In this document: positions 13,212 through 25,163 of the stretch, piece after piece
Position numbering within the stretch: position 1 is the first letter of the stretch
Layout: each line of letters begins with the position of its first letter
Assembly: GCA_020747065.1 (NCBI GenBank)
Contig: JAGMVK010000001.1
Span: 3,472,001-3,536,000, forward strand
Reading direction: 5' to 3'
DNA length: 64,000 bases
DNA from: Cadophora sp. MPI-SDFR-AT-0126
Taxonomy: Eukaryota; Ascomycota; Leotiomycetes; Helotiales; Ploettnerulaceae
The notes under the pieces: model-generated
What the model saw: only the letters and a program-made list of their open reading frames with translations
Told to the model about the DNA's origin: nothing
Databases searched by the model: none
Translations under genes and position numbers: made by a program

Positions 13212-13783
13212 CTTTGTGTTTTGGTATTGTGTTTCTGCCGGGCGAAATTCGTGGGGGATTGATCATTCTTGTAGATGTAAGCCAATGCAGCGTCCCTTTC
13301 AGGCTGAATCTAGGGGTCTGGGATTGATCACCGGCACTTTGAACAAAGGAATTTCCATAAACACATCCGTATCGGTAGCCGAATGACTTTAAGTGCGACT
13401 GAAGCCGGTGTCCCATTGGCTCGATTCTTCCAAGCTGAAACCTCCCCAAGTATAAAGTGCTACCTGTTGCGGCTTTATTGCGGACCTCACCAATGAGGGG
13501 TATCTCGATTCCGAGGCGCCCAGTCTCAGAAGGTCGTTGCAGTGCGAGGACCACTGTGTAGCGGATATGCCAAGCAGGAGGATATCTGAAGTTTGGCTTT
13601 AGTGTTGGAGATAATTCTACGTGAGCTGTAGAAGTTGGGGATATATATTTGAGCGTGTGTAAAATTGAAATTGGAAAGTTTGAACAGGAAAGTCGCGGTT
13701 GCTAGATGCTTCGGATCACGGCTCTTATGGGTTGCTTGTGATTGTGTCTCCCCCATCTGGCTTGTGCGGTAGGATGTATATTC
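13212..13783. other. Intergenic region
   Basis: Holds the promoter of the FKBP gene and the 3' flank of the HET pseudogene. The minus-strand open frame at 13120-13554 mostly overlaps the first FKBP exon in another frame and is not called. Confidence 0.5.
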
Positions 13784-15919
13784 TTAGTACATGACAAAGA
13801 TTCTTCCGTCAACAAATGGCGTTGACGCCCACGATGACTCCGTGCTAAATCGTTTCGCAGCTTCCAAGCGTTCTAAAGCTGCTTCGAACTCTTTGACAAT
13901 ATCTTCGAATCCATTGATAAAACACTCGCCGACAAGGACGCAGTCATAAAACTCAAAGTCGCATTTCAATTTTTGACGAATGTTTTGTTTTCCTCCTAAG
14001 AGCTCGCTATCTAGACGGTCCGGGCTGTAAGATCGAACGATAAATGGCACGCGAGCACCTCGTAGATATACTATGAGTTCTTTAGGTCGTTGAGACAGTA
14101 CACCAGCATCGCTAGGCAGAAGAGCAAGACCAGTTGCTAGGAGCTCTTTCTTCTCATTGAAACGCTGATATGTAGCCAGTTGCTTCGTATCAACAATGGA
14201 GTTCTTGTCTCTAATCACGCTTCTTGCAGGAATGCCTTTCCATACTGTGGTTTGTCGCGCATGGCTCAGGAGATGGTATTCGATAGAATCTCGAGGAGGA
14301 TTTGGATCACGACTCAGAGGCCTGGAAGCCGAAAAAAGCTCTGCTGGTGTATTTGGACCGTAACCCTTCATCCGAATACGGTGCTCCCAAAGAGACATTA
14401 TTCCATCTGTGGAAAACTGCGGATTGCCATTGTGAAAGTCTCGGATGGTCTGAAAAGCAAGCTCGTCTTGACCCTCGAGAAAAATACCTGAACTCATTTC
14501 GACAACCTTACCAATGATCACTCCAACCGCAGTGAGGTGACCATTGTTACTCCAGCATCGATTTTCTTTTGTTAAAACCTGACGTAGCAGGCTCTGAGGT
14601 TCTGTTTCGGGGTCAAGAGTACTGAGTATTGTTGGGCCGTTATATCGCTGCGCCCAACTAGAAGTCATACCCTGCAAACCTCGATCCCAATTTGCTACCC
14701 AGGAGGGGAGCTGTACCGTTGACTGTGGCTGTAACCTGGAGCTATGCCTAAGGATAACATCCACCCATAGAGTGCCTGGGGTCGGAGAAAAGCCAGCGAG
14801 GCTACCAGCAACCTAATTTTCACCAGTCGCCCCAAACTGAAAGTCGTCAACATAGCTTAGAAGATCGTAGTTGCCCGATCTTTCCATGGTAGACTTTGCA
14901 AACTCTAGGTACACTTCAGCACATGACTTCCTGTAGTCGACGGCAAATATTTCGTCACTTGAGCCGACTGCAGAGCACACTCCAAACAACGCGTAAATCT
15001 TGTCTCTTGGATCAGAGGACTCCAGTTCCCGTGCTCTCTCGAGATTATCTAGGATACCAGAGTCTCGGCCTTGATGGTTTTCAATATTCGCGTACCAGGA
15101 AGGTTGTAAATCCTGTAGTCCTAGTGCACGTTGGTAGCTGCACCGCGCATGGAACATGTCGCGGACGACACGAATCTTCAAAGTCCTGCCGATGCTGAAG
15201 CCATATTGATCGTGGTATCTGGGGCTCAACAGAAGTAGCCGGCAGAAATCGTCCCAAGAGATCTTTCGGTCGCCGCATTGTATCGTCACACTTTTGGAAA
15301 CGACCACTTCTTGCCAGACCCAAACTCTTCTGAACCAAGAACGATCCAAGATGTCTATCTCAACATCTTCGAGGTCTCCCCGGAAACCCACCATTTGCTC
15401 CATTTTGGCCGCAATAGAGTAGTCTACGTCTTTATTTTCATTCATAGCCCACTCGCTGTGCCTCTCTAAGAAGTTCCACGCCGAAACGCCCGTGTTCCCT
15501 TCATCTTGATCACCGAGATAGATAATCGTCTCTTTCGCCGCCGAATAAATCGCACGCATTTGCTGGACCTGATGATTACGCTCCGTTATATCGTGTTAAT
15601 TAATACAGATCGCGTCTGCCCAGAGCCTGATCGGCCGGTCACGCCGACGGATGTGTCGAAGTGCTGAGTGGATGTTCTTGCCTACAGACAATTCATGGGG
15701 ACCGATGTAGATGGTGTGGCTGTCTCGCTCCTCACCCGAGACGTAAGATATTGCTGCATAGGAGTTGGCTGCCTCCTTGCTGTTTTGGAGCCTTATGCTG
15801 ACGAGGTCGCATTGTATCTCAGCGTCGGAGTCCCAGGACGGGTGAAGTTGGAGCACCCGGATCGAGTCAGTTTTAAGTAAAGGTTGATATTCGTACTTGG
15901 TAGAATTTGATTGAGTCAT
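13784..15919 (-). pseudogene. HET-domain (heterokaryon incompatibility) gene, probably broken
   Basis: HET-domain proteins trigger cell death when genetically different hyphae fuse. Reading down from the ATG at 15919, about 710 codons align with the usual HET layout: the AAISYV-G block, LWADAICIN block, ERNHQVQQM helix, FRRVWVWQEV, DPRDKIYALFGV, LPSWVANW and a C-terminal PFIVR...LVGECFING block. Two in-frame stops interrupt it. One is a TAA exactly where the family has Gln after DAICIN (about 15597), explained by CAA to TAA. The other is a TAG near 14814, which could be removed by a 48-nt GT...AG intron (donor after GAT). The core YxWG Trp is Ser (YVSG). No good intron removes the first stop without deleting the most conserved motif. 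A sequencing error or strain-specific allele remains possible. Confidence 0.7.
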
Positions 15920-16124
15920 AGCTTTCTGTGTTCGAGATGATCTGAAGTTGGAGTGGATTTCAACACGAGGCTGTGAGATGAGAGAGATAGACACCTCAAA
16001 AGCCGCACTGCAGCTGTTGGCGAGCCTGACATCACGTGGTGTTTGGAAATGAGAATGATCATGTAAATGTATTAAATGTATCAAACAGAACGAGGTTTTT
16101 GAGACCTCTATTTGGGCCGGTACT

Positions 16125-16946
16125 TCAGACAGAAGATTGGCTAAGATTTTCCCATTTCTTGTCAGAGTCAGAGAGTTCTTTGCCAGCAGCTGCACCATAC
16201 TCAACCGCATCTGGCCCAATCAATAACCTCAGGGGGGGATCCTCAGTGCCAGCAAGCTTCAAACAGATCTCGGCAATCTTCTCTGGAAGCGAAGGCTCCT
16301 GTCCAGAGTATTGCTTGATCATATCCACAAATGCACCCACTGTCGGCTTGTACGGCTCACTGACTGGAGGAATGGCCATGGAAGATCCAGCCCAGTCAGT
16401 CCTGATACCACCAGGTTCCATCACAGTGACCTTGACTCCTAGAGGTCCAGCCTCCTTTGATAGAACAGTCGAGAAAATGTCGACTGCTGCCTTGGCGCTT
16501 TGATATGGTGCGAGACCAGGAGTCCCCATTCGACCGCCGAGGGAAGAAATCTGGAAGATATGACCGGAACCTTGCTTTCGGAGGATGGGAAGAACGGCTT
16601 TGGAGACATAAACCACACCGTAGAAGTTGGTGTCCATTTGTGCTGTGAAGTCCTCCATACTGATGTCTTCGATGGCTACTGTATTGGCATATCCCGCGTT
16701 GTTGACCACGACATCAATTCGTCCAAACTTCTCATGGCCTGCCTTGACGACTCGGAGGACTTCGTCGTTGTTTGCGATATCTAAGGCAATGGGGAATATT
16801 CTAGAGCCGTACTTTTCGACGAGAGAGTTGAGTTGAATTGGCTTGCGGCAAGTTGCGATGACAGAACCTCCTGCTTTGAGGACAGCTTCGGTGATAGCAA
16901 GGCCGAGACCTCGAGATGAGCCTGTGACAAGCCAAACGTCTGTCAT
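16125..16946 (-). CDS. Short-chain dehydrogenase/reductase (classical SDR)
   Basis: NAD(P)(H)-dependent oxidoreductase of unknown substrate, 273 aa, intronless. The Rossmann cofactor motif TGSSRGLG is at residues 8-15, followed by NNAGYA, the catalytic Ser in ISSLGG, and YQSAK (Tyr and Lys of the active site). An Arg shortly after the second strand (ATCRKP) favours NADPH. The proline-glycine stretch after the active site (VMEPGGIRTDW) is also typical. The chosen ATG (16946) is directly before the first beta strand; upstream in-frame codons lie in the leader. The gene is head-to-tail with the HET pseudogene, 205 bp apart. No neighbouring pathway genes reveal its substrate. Confidence 0.92.
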   Translation of the reverse strand: MTDVWLVTGSSRGLGLAITEAVLKAGGSVIATCRKPIQLNSLVEKYGSRIFPIALDIANNDEVLRVVKAGHEKFGRIDVVVNNAGYANTVAIEDISMEDFTAQMDTNFYGVVYVSKAVLPILRKQGSGHIFQISSLGGRMGTPGLAPYQSAKAAVDIFSTVLSKEAGPLGVKVTVMEPGGIRTDWAGSSMAIPPVSEPYKPTVGAFVDMIKQYSGQEPSLPEKIAEICLKLAGTEDPPLRLLIGPDAVEYGAAAGKELSDSDKKWENLSQSSV

Positions 16947-18595
16947 GGTGAAACTTGAAGAAGTTATATGGAGGCACGAGGAAGGAGGGTCAGCTCTCGA
17001 ATGAAGAAGATTATGGAAAGTGGCAGGTGGAGATTCTGAGATGATGAAAGTCACTGCCGTATAGAACAACAACGATGGGGGAGGAGCATAGTGCTTATAT
17101 ACAGCTTTTATGGAAGACTCCATGCCTCAATTGGTTCCATAGGAATCATTAGGCCAGTCGGGAGGAACACGACACAACGAACAGAAGCGAGGGCCGAGCG
17201 ACACGAGTGGACACCATTGGACGCGGCCGCATCTAAGACGATGATTGCAGGACGAAATACGCGTAGCACCGCATTGCTGTGATAATATCCAAGGTGAAAG
17301 CTACCGTCCAAGTCCATCTCTAAGCTGCAGACCATCCATTCGATGGAGGAGAAACTCGCTCGGAGATGGAAATAAGGTAGGCGGGCGCTGGCGGGAAAGC
17401 TAGCGGACCCGCTTCCGCTTCGCCTCGAGCGGCCGTGTCTCCAACTTGTGGGGGCGAGGTCGCGCCACGTTGTCGTTGTGGCTGTCAAAAGGTGAGGACC
17501 GAGAAACCAACATAATCACTTCACCGATGCCAACTTGCCTGTGGTTGGGCCAATTTCCTCAGGCCCACACTATCTATTTTCTTTCAGCTTAGGTCTTTCA
17601 GCTTAGGTGAAGATATCCAAATCACTCCAGGGGACAAATCACCTGGCCGTCTCCATGACTCCCTGCATTACTAGGAAGTCCTGCAACATGGCTATGATCA
17701 CGAATCACAGTTCCTTGCTGGAAGGTTAATAATTCTATCTGTCGCTAGAACTTTGACCAGCAAAGACGTTAATACTTGGGCCCTGTTGAAGCACGAAAGA
17801 TCCGGTCACCTGGTATCGCACACGAACAAGCTATGTTGGGACACAGGACAGGTCTTTCAACCCCCGGAAAGGAAATGCCCCACCCATGCTTTAATCACTT
17901 TGTTGCTTGATCGAGATTGAAATTGGTTCAATTAGAAGATTCGCGCATCAAACAGTTCTGCCGATACCTCTACGTTCAACTCCACCTTCGATCTCGGCTT
18001 TTTGTCCAGGCCAAAGACTTGCTGGTAAACGGCTAACATGTTCATACGTTCTTGTTCTATGCAATAACGCTCTTGGATCTATTCCTACACATACCCACTT
18101 TTGCTCCATAAGTCACGCATCAGTCTCAATGGCCATGTACAACTGTGACGGAGATGAAATACGACAATCCGGGCTCCCTAGCAACACGAAGAGTGTAACC
18201 ATTCTAGCCTCCAAAAATGGGAACTCTCACGTCTTCGTGCATCACGATAGGTAGGTAAGTTCGGCTTTTTATCTACTGTACCGGAGCATTGAATACCGCA
18301 TGAGGGTTTTTGCGGTACATAGAGGAGTCGGTGTTCGTCCCGATATTCTCGGACAAATCCCGCTTTTGCAGCAGGATTGACAGTTACTAGTGGGCGTTGA
18401 TGACGATCCTCGTCGTGCCATTAATGGCCCGATGCGGGGTCCCCGCCGATGGTATTACTAGTGGCAGTTTGAAACTCAGAGGTTTAAGAACTCTTAAACT
18501 CTTCCTTACTTCAAAAACCCTCTAGAAGTATCAATCAAACTTATCAACACAAGAGAATCACAATACCGTGCCCCAACAGCGTTTGGCCAAACAAT
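16947..18595. other. Divergent intergenic region
   Basis: Shared upstream region of the SDR (-) and the MFS permease (+). No gene was found. A perfect GC palindrome at 18434-18446 is listed separately. A short tandem copy of TTTCAGCTTAGGT occurs at about 17580-17607. Confidence 0.5.
18434..18446. promoter_or_regulatory. GCGGGG-T-CCCCGC palindrome upstream of MFS gene
   Basis: A perfect 13-bp palindrome about 150 bp before the permease start codon. Each half (GCGGGG) fits SYGGRG, the binding site of the carbon-catabolite repressor CreA/Mig1. Binding is inferred, not shown. Confidence 0.4.
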
Positions 18596-20227
18596 ATGAC
18601 AACCATCCCGGAGAAAGAAGGCTCCTTCCACGAAGTCGACGGCGCGAAAGGTCCTACGGACCCCACTCTTCAGATTTACGTCGAGTTTGCTTCCAAAGAT
18701 TCGCAATGGAAAGCCATCCAAAACAAGAAACTACTTCGGAAAGTCGATTTTCGGCTGCTTCCTTTTCTCATCTTGATGTACCTTCTCAACTTCCTCGATC
18801 GATCGAATCTGGCCCAAGCTCGACTTGGGTCGTTGGAAGCGGACCTTGGTATGACAGGGACAGACTTCAATCTTGCGACTAGCATTCTTTTCGTTGTAAG
18901 TCAAACTTCGGTTGTGTTGATACCAGTCTCGCTGACATGAATCAGGGATATTTGACAATGCAATTGCCGTCCAACCTACTCATCACTCGAGTCCGCCCAT
19001 CGATTTACCTTGGTCTGGTCATGACGCTTTGGGGCGTCGTGTCAGCTGCTCAAGCTGGTACAAAGTCGTTTGGTGGACTTCTTGCTTGTCGAATTATGCT
19101 TGGTGTTACGGAGGCGCCTTTCTTCCCCGGTGCAATCATGCTCATGAGTTCATGGTACACTCGGGAAGAGCTGGCTCATCGCATATCTTGGTGTGAGTTC
19201 CTCCTACGCATTCCGTGTTCTAAAACTGACGATACAGTCTACTCCGGTAACGCATTAGCGAACATGTTTGGTGGACTCCTTGCTGCTGGAATTCTTGGTA
19301 ATCTTGATGGAGCGCATGGTATCACAGGCTGGCGGTGGCTCTTCATCATCGAAGGTGTCATCACTATTGGCGTAGCATTTACCTCTATGTGAGCATCACT
19401 TTCCTTGCTGTGATGCTATGACTGACCTTCTCAGCTTCGTCCTCCCCGACTTCCCCGCAACTGCCAAATGGTTGTCCGACGAAGAACGCCATTACGCACA
19501 ATGGCGTATGATCGACGACGCAAAGGAATCCGACGACGCTAAAGCTACAGGCCTAATCTCCGGCCTAAAACTCGCACTCAAGGACTACCGTCTCTACATC
19601 TTCATCATCTTCCAGCACCTGTCGCTTCTCTCTCAAACATTCCAATACTTCTTCCCGACCATCGTCAACACACTCGGCTTCGGCAAGATCGCCACTTTAC
19701 TTTTGACCGCTCCAGTATGGTTCGCCACATTCCTCGTCTCGCTCTTTGTGACATGGACGTCTGGGAAATCCGGTGATCGCTCTATTCACATCATGTGCTT
19801 GATGATGATTTCTCTCCTTGGAAATATCATCGTCATCAGCGCAACTGGTACTGGTGCTCGCTTCTTCGCCATGTTCCTCATGCCCATGGGTGCAGTTTCT
19901 GCTTATCAGATAATTGTCGCTTGGGTCGCGAACAGCTTCATCAGACCGAATGTCAAGCGTTCTGCTTCCATTGCTATTTGCAACATGATTGGCAATACTG
20001 CCTCGATTTATGGATCGTACATGTATCCCAAGTCTGATGGACCGAGATATTTGGCTGGCGGGGCGGCGGTGGCTGGCATTTGCTTTGTTGTTGCCGCTTT
20101 GGCATTTGCGTTGAGATTGGTTCACATTCACGAGAATAAAAAGCTGGAAAGAGCTGAGGCGGAAGGCCTGAGTCCCGATCGGGTCAGTGGCGAGGCTCGA
20201 GGAATGGGATTCAGATATGTCATCTAG
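18596..20227 (+). CDS. MFS permease, anion:cation symporter (allantoate/nicotinate permease-like)
   Basis: Predicted plasma-membrane importer of a small organic anion or vitamin (Dal5/Tna1-type ACS family). Four exons (18596-18895, 18946-19192, 19238-19388, 19435-20227) give 496 aa. It starts with a hydrophilic N-terminus, then KVDFRLLPFLILMYLLNFLDRSN, the family's first-helix signature shown here in part: LLPFLILMYLLNFLDRSN. Further marks are GVTEAPFFPGAIM, YSGNALANMFGG and the DFPATAKWL loop before the second half. About twelve membrane segments fit the length. Intron positions are fixed by these conserved runs. The CreA-like palindrome upstream suggests glucose repression, consistent with a scavenging transporter. 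Confidence 0.93.
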
Positions 20228-20565
20228 AGGTGCGACCATGAAGGAATATGTTCAAAAGAGGCTTTTGTATTGTTTTTCAGTCGAATTATAGCAAGATATA
20301 GAAAGCAGCTTTGACATTCTGCCTCGTCAATCTTCTGCCCTTTCGTCACTATCTTGGGCGGCTTGGGTGGCCTCTGATTGGTGAATGGCCCACGCCCGCT
20401 TTTCGGTGTCTATTTCCAGGGCGGTACGAATGCCCGCTAAGACACGCCACATTTCAGCCTCGGGAGTACCTTTGAATTCTTTTCTGTGACTCAAGAGTCA
20501 ATTTTCCTAAATGCAATAATTGTGTATTTCTCGATGTTGTTTCGTACTTCACATCGCGTTCCCAA

Positions 20566-23513
20566 ATGTGGTATTATATCCTCATCGGAGTGAGTGGCCT
20601 GCTCTGCTATCAGTCAGGCCACAGCGCGAGTGATTTCGCAAGTGTCGGCTCTATCCCCTGTAAGTACAGCTTCGTCAAGCATGTTTGATCTGAATGCAAC
20701 ACGAAGAGAGACCTCAACAACAGACGCATATCTCCAATCTCATAGGGAATCTTTTTTTCTTTCTTATAATTAGAGTTTTGACTGATTCCGAATCTCTATG
20801 AAATAGGGTATGGCGTCGCCAGCGCTGTCCTCGCAATCCGCTACTACCAAAGTTTCCTCTTCAGAATCTCCTACATCTTACTCCTCATTTATTGGTTCGC
20901 GTTTGTATCAAAGGGCGGATATCTGCAATCACAGAAGTACACGCACATTTTGTTCGAACTCGCCCGATCACGATCTGCAAAATATGGAGAAACAGACGCG
21001 GATGGCAGACACTGGACTCTCAATATCGCTTCATATTTGATATGCACAGCTATCAATGACTTTGGAGATGCATTTCTCCCGACTTGGTTCTGGAGCAGGC
21101 TTATTTTTAACGTATTTCTGGAGCTCATTGTTTTTGGCCATCACGTCTACCAGCTGTTCCTCCAACGACAAATCACAAGGATAATCAGATGGAATCGGAA
21201 TCTATTCAGATGGCGAGACTACAGCATCGAGATTATGTGCGCTAAAGCTGCTCGCAAGTTTGACCACAAGTATACGAGAGCTTTAATGTACATTTGGTGG
21301 TGGCTGGGTCATCTGCTATACAAGCACTTCACCCCAGATCTCATGGGTCGCATCTCGACCAACATGCTTGTCCTGAAGCTCACCACCTGGCCATTCCATG
21401 GCTGGAAGGAGTTTTCCCCTTTCACAGATAGTGCAGTTCACTACGCTACGATTTACTTTATCTGGTTCAGAGAGCTCACTCGCTTCAGTAATCCAAACCC
21501 TCCAATGTTCAAATACTCAAAGCTTAAAAAGCCCGACCACATCCGTCTGTTATTACTCCACCCACGCTTTGGCTTCCGACCTGTTTCAGGAAGCATGGCT
21601 GATGGACCGTACATGCGACTTCTATTCTATGAAGCAATTTCGTATACCTGGGGTAGTCCAGACAGGACTGAGGAGATCATGGTAGATGGGTGCCGAATGA
21701 TGGTCACAAAGAGCGTGTACGAAGTTCTGGCAACGCTCAGTTCTCACTTTCTCCCACAGCTGCTGTGGATAGATGCGATCTGCATCGATCAAGACAATGA
21801 TGAGGAAAAACAACTTCAGGTGCCGCTCATGGAGAAAATTTATTCCAGCGCACTTTTCACTACAGTTTTCCTTGGACAGTCGCCATTCCCAGAGTCCAGC
21901 CTCGCAGAAAGAACGGACGGTGTCTTACCCTACCATTTTGACGGTATCGTCCCACTGGACGACCAGACACGCAAACACTTCGAGACAGCCCGCCTTACAA
22001 TGTCCACCTTCAATGAATTCAATATTTTGCAATCCCCCATCCGGAGCAGCGGTAAAACAATGTACCAACTGTACGAAGCCTTTCTCTCCCCCTCCACCAA
22101 ATCACGCCAATGGCAAGCCCTCATCACCTTCCTCCAACATCCGTGGTTCGCGCGTGTCTGGGTCGTCCAAGAAGTCGCTCTGTCACCACACGTACAGGTC
22201 CGATACGGCGACGAGACGATTGATTGGCGTATCATGGCTTCCGCCGTCGAGATGATCCATAATCTCAGGCATTTCCGACTCTGGTTGGAGTGGTCCCATA
22301 ATGTGCAGATCAGACATGCAGAGCATTCAAGTTTGTATAACATCATGCGTATGAACAAGTTGAGGGAGCGTTTGTGGCCAAGTGAGAAATACGGGTACGT
22401 AAAGGAAGTCACGATTACACACGTCCTTGCCGAAAGTACTTATTTCAAGGCGACGAATCCGAGAGATCAGGTGTATGGGTTGATGTCGTTGTGTGGGAAG
22501 AAGAACGGGCTGAAGATTGATTATCAGGCAAGTGTGGAAAGTGTTTATATGGCTGCTGCGAAGGAATTGATCGAGAAGAGGTCATTGGGACTGTTGTTTG
22601 GTCTTGCGGGAATTGGCAATCGTACAGGTTCGGAAGAGGGGAATCTTGTACTCCCTTCGTGGGTACCGGATTGGACAAATGCACCGAAGTATAATCGAAT
22701 CAGACATCCAGGTGAGCAGCCTACACTCTTATTTCTCCGGAGCGTAATAGAAATGATGGGATGAGGTCATGATTGGAGGCCCTTCAGTGACAAGCAAAAC
22801 TGGGACTGACTGACTCTTGCACAGTTGAAGACTCTTTCGAATACGGGTTCAAATTCAGCAAAGGGAAAAGCAATGAGCCCAAACTCTCGGTTACAATAAG
22901 CAAAGATAGCACACTCCTCATAGCCGGCGCCTTCATCACTACCGTCACTGAAGTCGGACCCTCATTATTCAACACGTCCATCACTGAAAGCAACGGCGTC
23001 GTAGACGAAATGCACCATCTCTGTCAGAACTACTCGAAGTGCAAAGATTTCTTCGCGACTTCAGCTTTCACCGATGATTCCTACTCGCACACTGAGAGCC
23101 AATCTCTGCTGGACGCTTTCCACATCTGCTTAGCTACAGGGCGGAAAATCAAGCTTACGTCTTGGGCGCAACAGCTGGAGCAGTTCCGTCTGCACCCGAA
23201 AACGGAATCGAAAGCTGAGCGTGATGCGGTGTATAACATTCTGCAGGAGATGGATGGAATGACGCAGAAGATTGAAGGATATTGTGGGGGGAGAAGGGCT
23301 TTCACAGGGAAAGGCGGTTGGATTGGGTTGTGTCCGCCAGCGGCGATGGTAGGGGATAGAGTGTTTGCTTTGAAAGGGGAGAGGGTTCCGATTATGTTGA
23401 GAAAGGTGGAGGGTGAGATTCAGGGAAAGTTTAGATTAGTTGGAGAGTGTTATTGTCATGGATTGGAAGCTGAGAAGATAGAGCTACCAGAGCGAAGTGT
23501 TGAAGTCATTTAA
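20566..23513 (+). CDS. HET-domain protein with N-terminal membrane region
   Basis: Three exons (20566-20659, 20807-22711, 22825-23513) give 895 aa. The first ~100 residues hold two or three hydrophobic helices (MWYYILIGVSGLLCY; FRISYILLLIYWFAFV), with further hydrophobic stretches to about residue 250. A HET domain follows: RLLLLHPRFG, YEAISYTWGS, LLWIDAICIDQ, then HPWFARVWVVQEVA, TNPRDQVYGLMSLCG and LPSWVPDW. The last exon carries the typical HET C-terminus (GLCPPAAMVGDRVFALKG, PIMLRK, LVGECYCHG). All HET core residues are intact. The membrane-anchored N-terminus is unusual next to the common soluble HET layout and suggests the death-inducing module is tethered to a membrane. The 147-bp first intron is supported by the reading frame but is the least certain junction. 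Confidence 0.85.
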
Positions 23514-23595
23514 ACTCGATCCATGAAAATGAATACATGTATATATAGTTATCGCCATCCACCAAAATACATCATTATTCCACATTCTCACACCT

Positions 23596-24651
23596 TCATA
23601 GGATCGCCACACCATTCGGTGGGCTAGCAACTCCTCCTGGAACCTATCGTTCATCAGTATCACTCTGTGTTATCACACAAGAACAAACTCACATTCAAAG
23701 GCACACTGCTAAAGAAGAAAGTCCACTTCTTCAGCCTCTTACACTCCCCCGCCAACTTCTCCAAATCAAAAAGCTCACCAATCGGCATTCCCCACCCCGC
23801 CAAAAGCCACTCATGCATCCAATGGCTTGTACTCTGAAACGGCAGCGCCTCAAAAGCAGGCATATCGCCTGCCACAGCTGAAAACTCCTTCTCCCAGATC
23901 CATTTCAGACTCTCCTCACAGGATTTCACTCCAATTGCAGGAGGAGGGTTGGTAGCTGCGTAAGCGGAAGCCTCTGTTTCTGGGAGACGCTCGAGTGACT
24001 TTACAAAACTGCTGTGAATGAAGAGGATGTCACCGGGTTGGAACGTGACATTTTGAAATGCGGCGATGGCGTCGAGATCGCTGACAGTGATTTCAGTGGT
24101 GGAGCGGAGAGCGGGGGAGAGGCCTTTAGATTGAGCCCATGCTGCATAGTCAAGAAGGACACCGCGTCCAACTACGCCGCCATTCTCAACCCAGACTACA
24201 CACTTCGCGTTAGTTCTCATTGCACCTAAATCTAAGGAAGCTTCTCACCATGAATCCCATTTCTCTCCGAATTCATAACCTCCTCCTGCTCACATCCATT
24301 GAAATAAATCTTATGATCCTGATACCCAAAATGCCTGAATCCATCCCACTGCGTACTAGACTGCGTATTCAGCGTCAGGATATCATCATTGACAGTTCTT
24401 GGAGTTTTGTGGAAGATATGTTGGTGGAACTTCTGGCGGCCGAAACAGGGCACTTTGGGCATGTTCATTGGCCAGTCTGTAGCGATTCGGATGCCGTAGA
24501 CTATTTCTTTGGTTGCTGAAAGGGTGGTCTCTGGGGTGAGACGATTAAGCATTCCGAGTTCGTCTTTGGTGCCGAAGAGGCCCCAGGCGTTACCACGAGG
24601 GCCGGAGGGCTGGAGGGGGAGGGAGCTGAAAGGTGGGGTTGGAGATGGCAT
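23596..24651 (-). CDS. Cyclase-family metal-dependent hydrolase (kynurenine-formamidase-like fold)
   Basis: Three exons (24651-24249, 24195-23693, 23643-23596) give 317 aa. The N-terminus (GNAWGLFGTKDELGMLNRL) is typical of the fungal branch of the cyclase family. The metal-site region reads NTQSSTQWDGFRHFGYQ, in which the bacterial HxGTHxD motif is replaced by Q-S-S-T-Q-W-D, as is usual in fungal members. GRGVLLDYAAWA, the FQPGDILFIHS strand, and KWTFFFSSVPLNVPGGVASPPN at the C-terminus complete the fold. The last 16 codons lie on a small third exon whose acceptor is fixed by the PLN-VPGG junction. Substrate unknown; related enzymes open or close amide, lactone or acyl rings. It converges with the HET gene at 20566-23513 (82 bp between stops). 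Confidence 0.9.
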
Positions 24652-24822
24652 TGTTGATTGTCTTTGCGCTGAGGACTGGAGATTATGATGTTTACAATGA
24701 CTGGTTGGAGTACCTGGATCTCCCGTTATTGAAGGTGTTCGTAATAGTTATACTAGACTATAAGAAACAATGACTTGTGAATAAGATTTCGATGAGGTCG
24801 TTACTTAGTGGCTTCGTGACAT

Positions 24823-24850
24823 CGCGGGGTATTCTTTTCAGAACCCCGCG
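24823..24850. promoter_or_regulatory. CGCGGGGT...ACCCCGCG inverted repeat
   Basis: Two perfect 8-bp arms (24823-24830 and 24843-24850) with a 12-bp spacer lie in the divergent promoter region (24652-25163) between the cyclase-family gene (-) and a HET gene (+). Both arms contain GCGGGG, a CreA/Mig1-type site. The surrounding 500 bp hold no gene. Confidence 0.4.
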
Positions 24851-25163
24851 TTCGGCTAAATAGGGGGCGAGCTAGGGCGAGGCGCCGCTCAATTTATTTC
24901 AGGGATTCCGAATTCCTTGTAGTGAAATCCGTCTACATAGCTCTGTGTCACTTGTACCAAGTGCGTATGCAGATGCAGAGAACTCATGGAGTTTCAGGGT
25001 AATTGAGCAGGTGGGACAGCGTCCATAAGAGGCTAGCGATGTAACGAACACACGCGTGATGCTGCATAAGATCCATCTTATCGCAAGGCAACAGCCTCGA
25101 TTCTCTTCATTTCTTCCACATCACGCCTTCTTCGATACACGATCTACAAATCGAGCCATCAAC

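Noticed and set aside
15560..15610. A 38-nt intron that would remove the first stop in the HET pseudogene
   Set aside because: It would be very short, would shift the frame, and would delete the conserved Gln-Asp-x-x-ERN motif.
16125..17123. Longer N-terminal version of the SDR starting upstream of 16946
   Set aside because: The extra residues are not conserved-looking, and the Rossmann fold begins immediately after the 16946 ATG.
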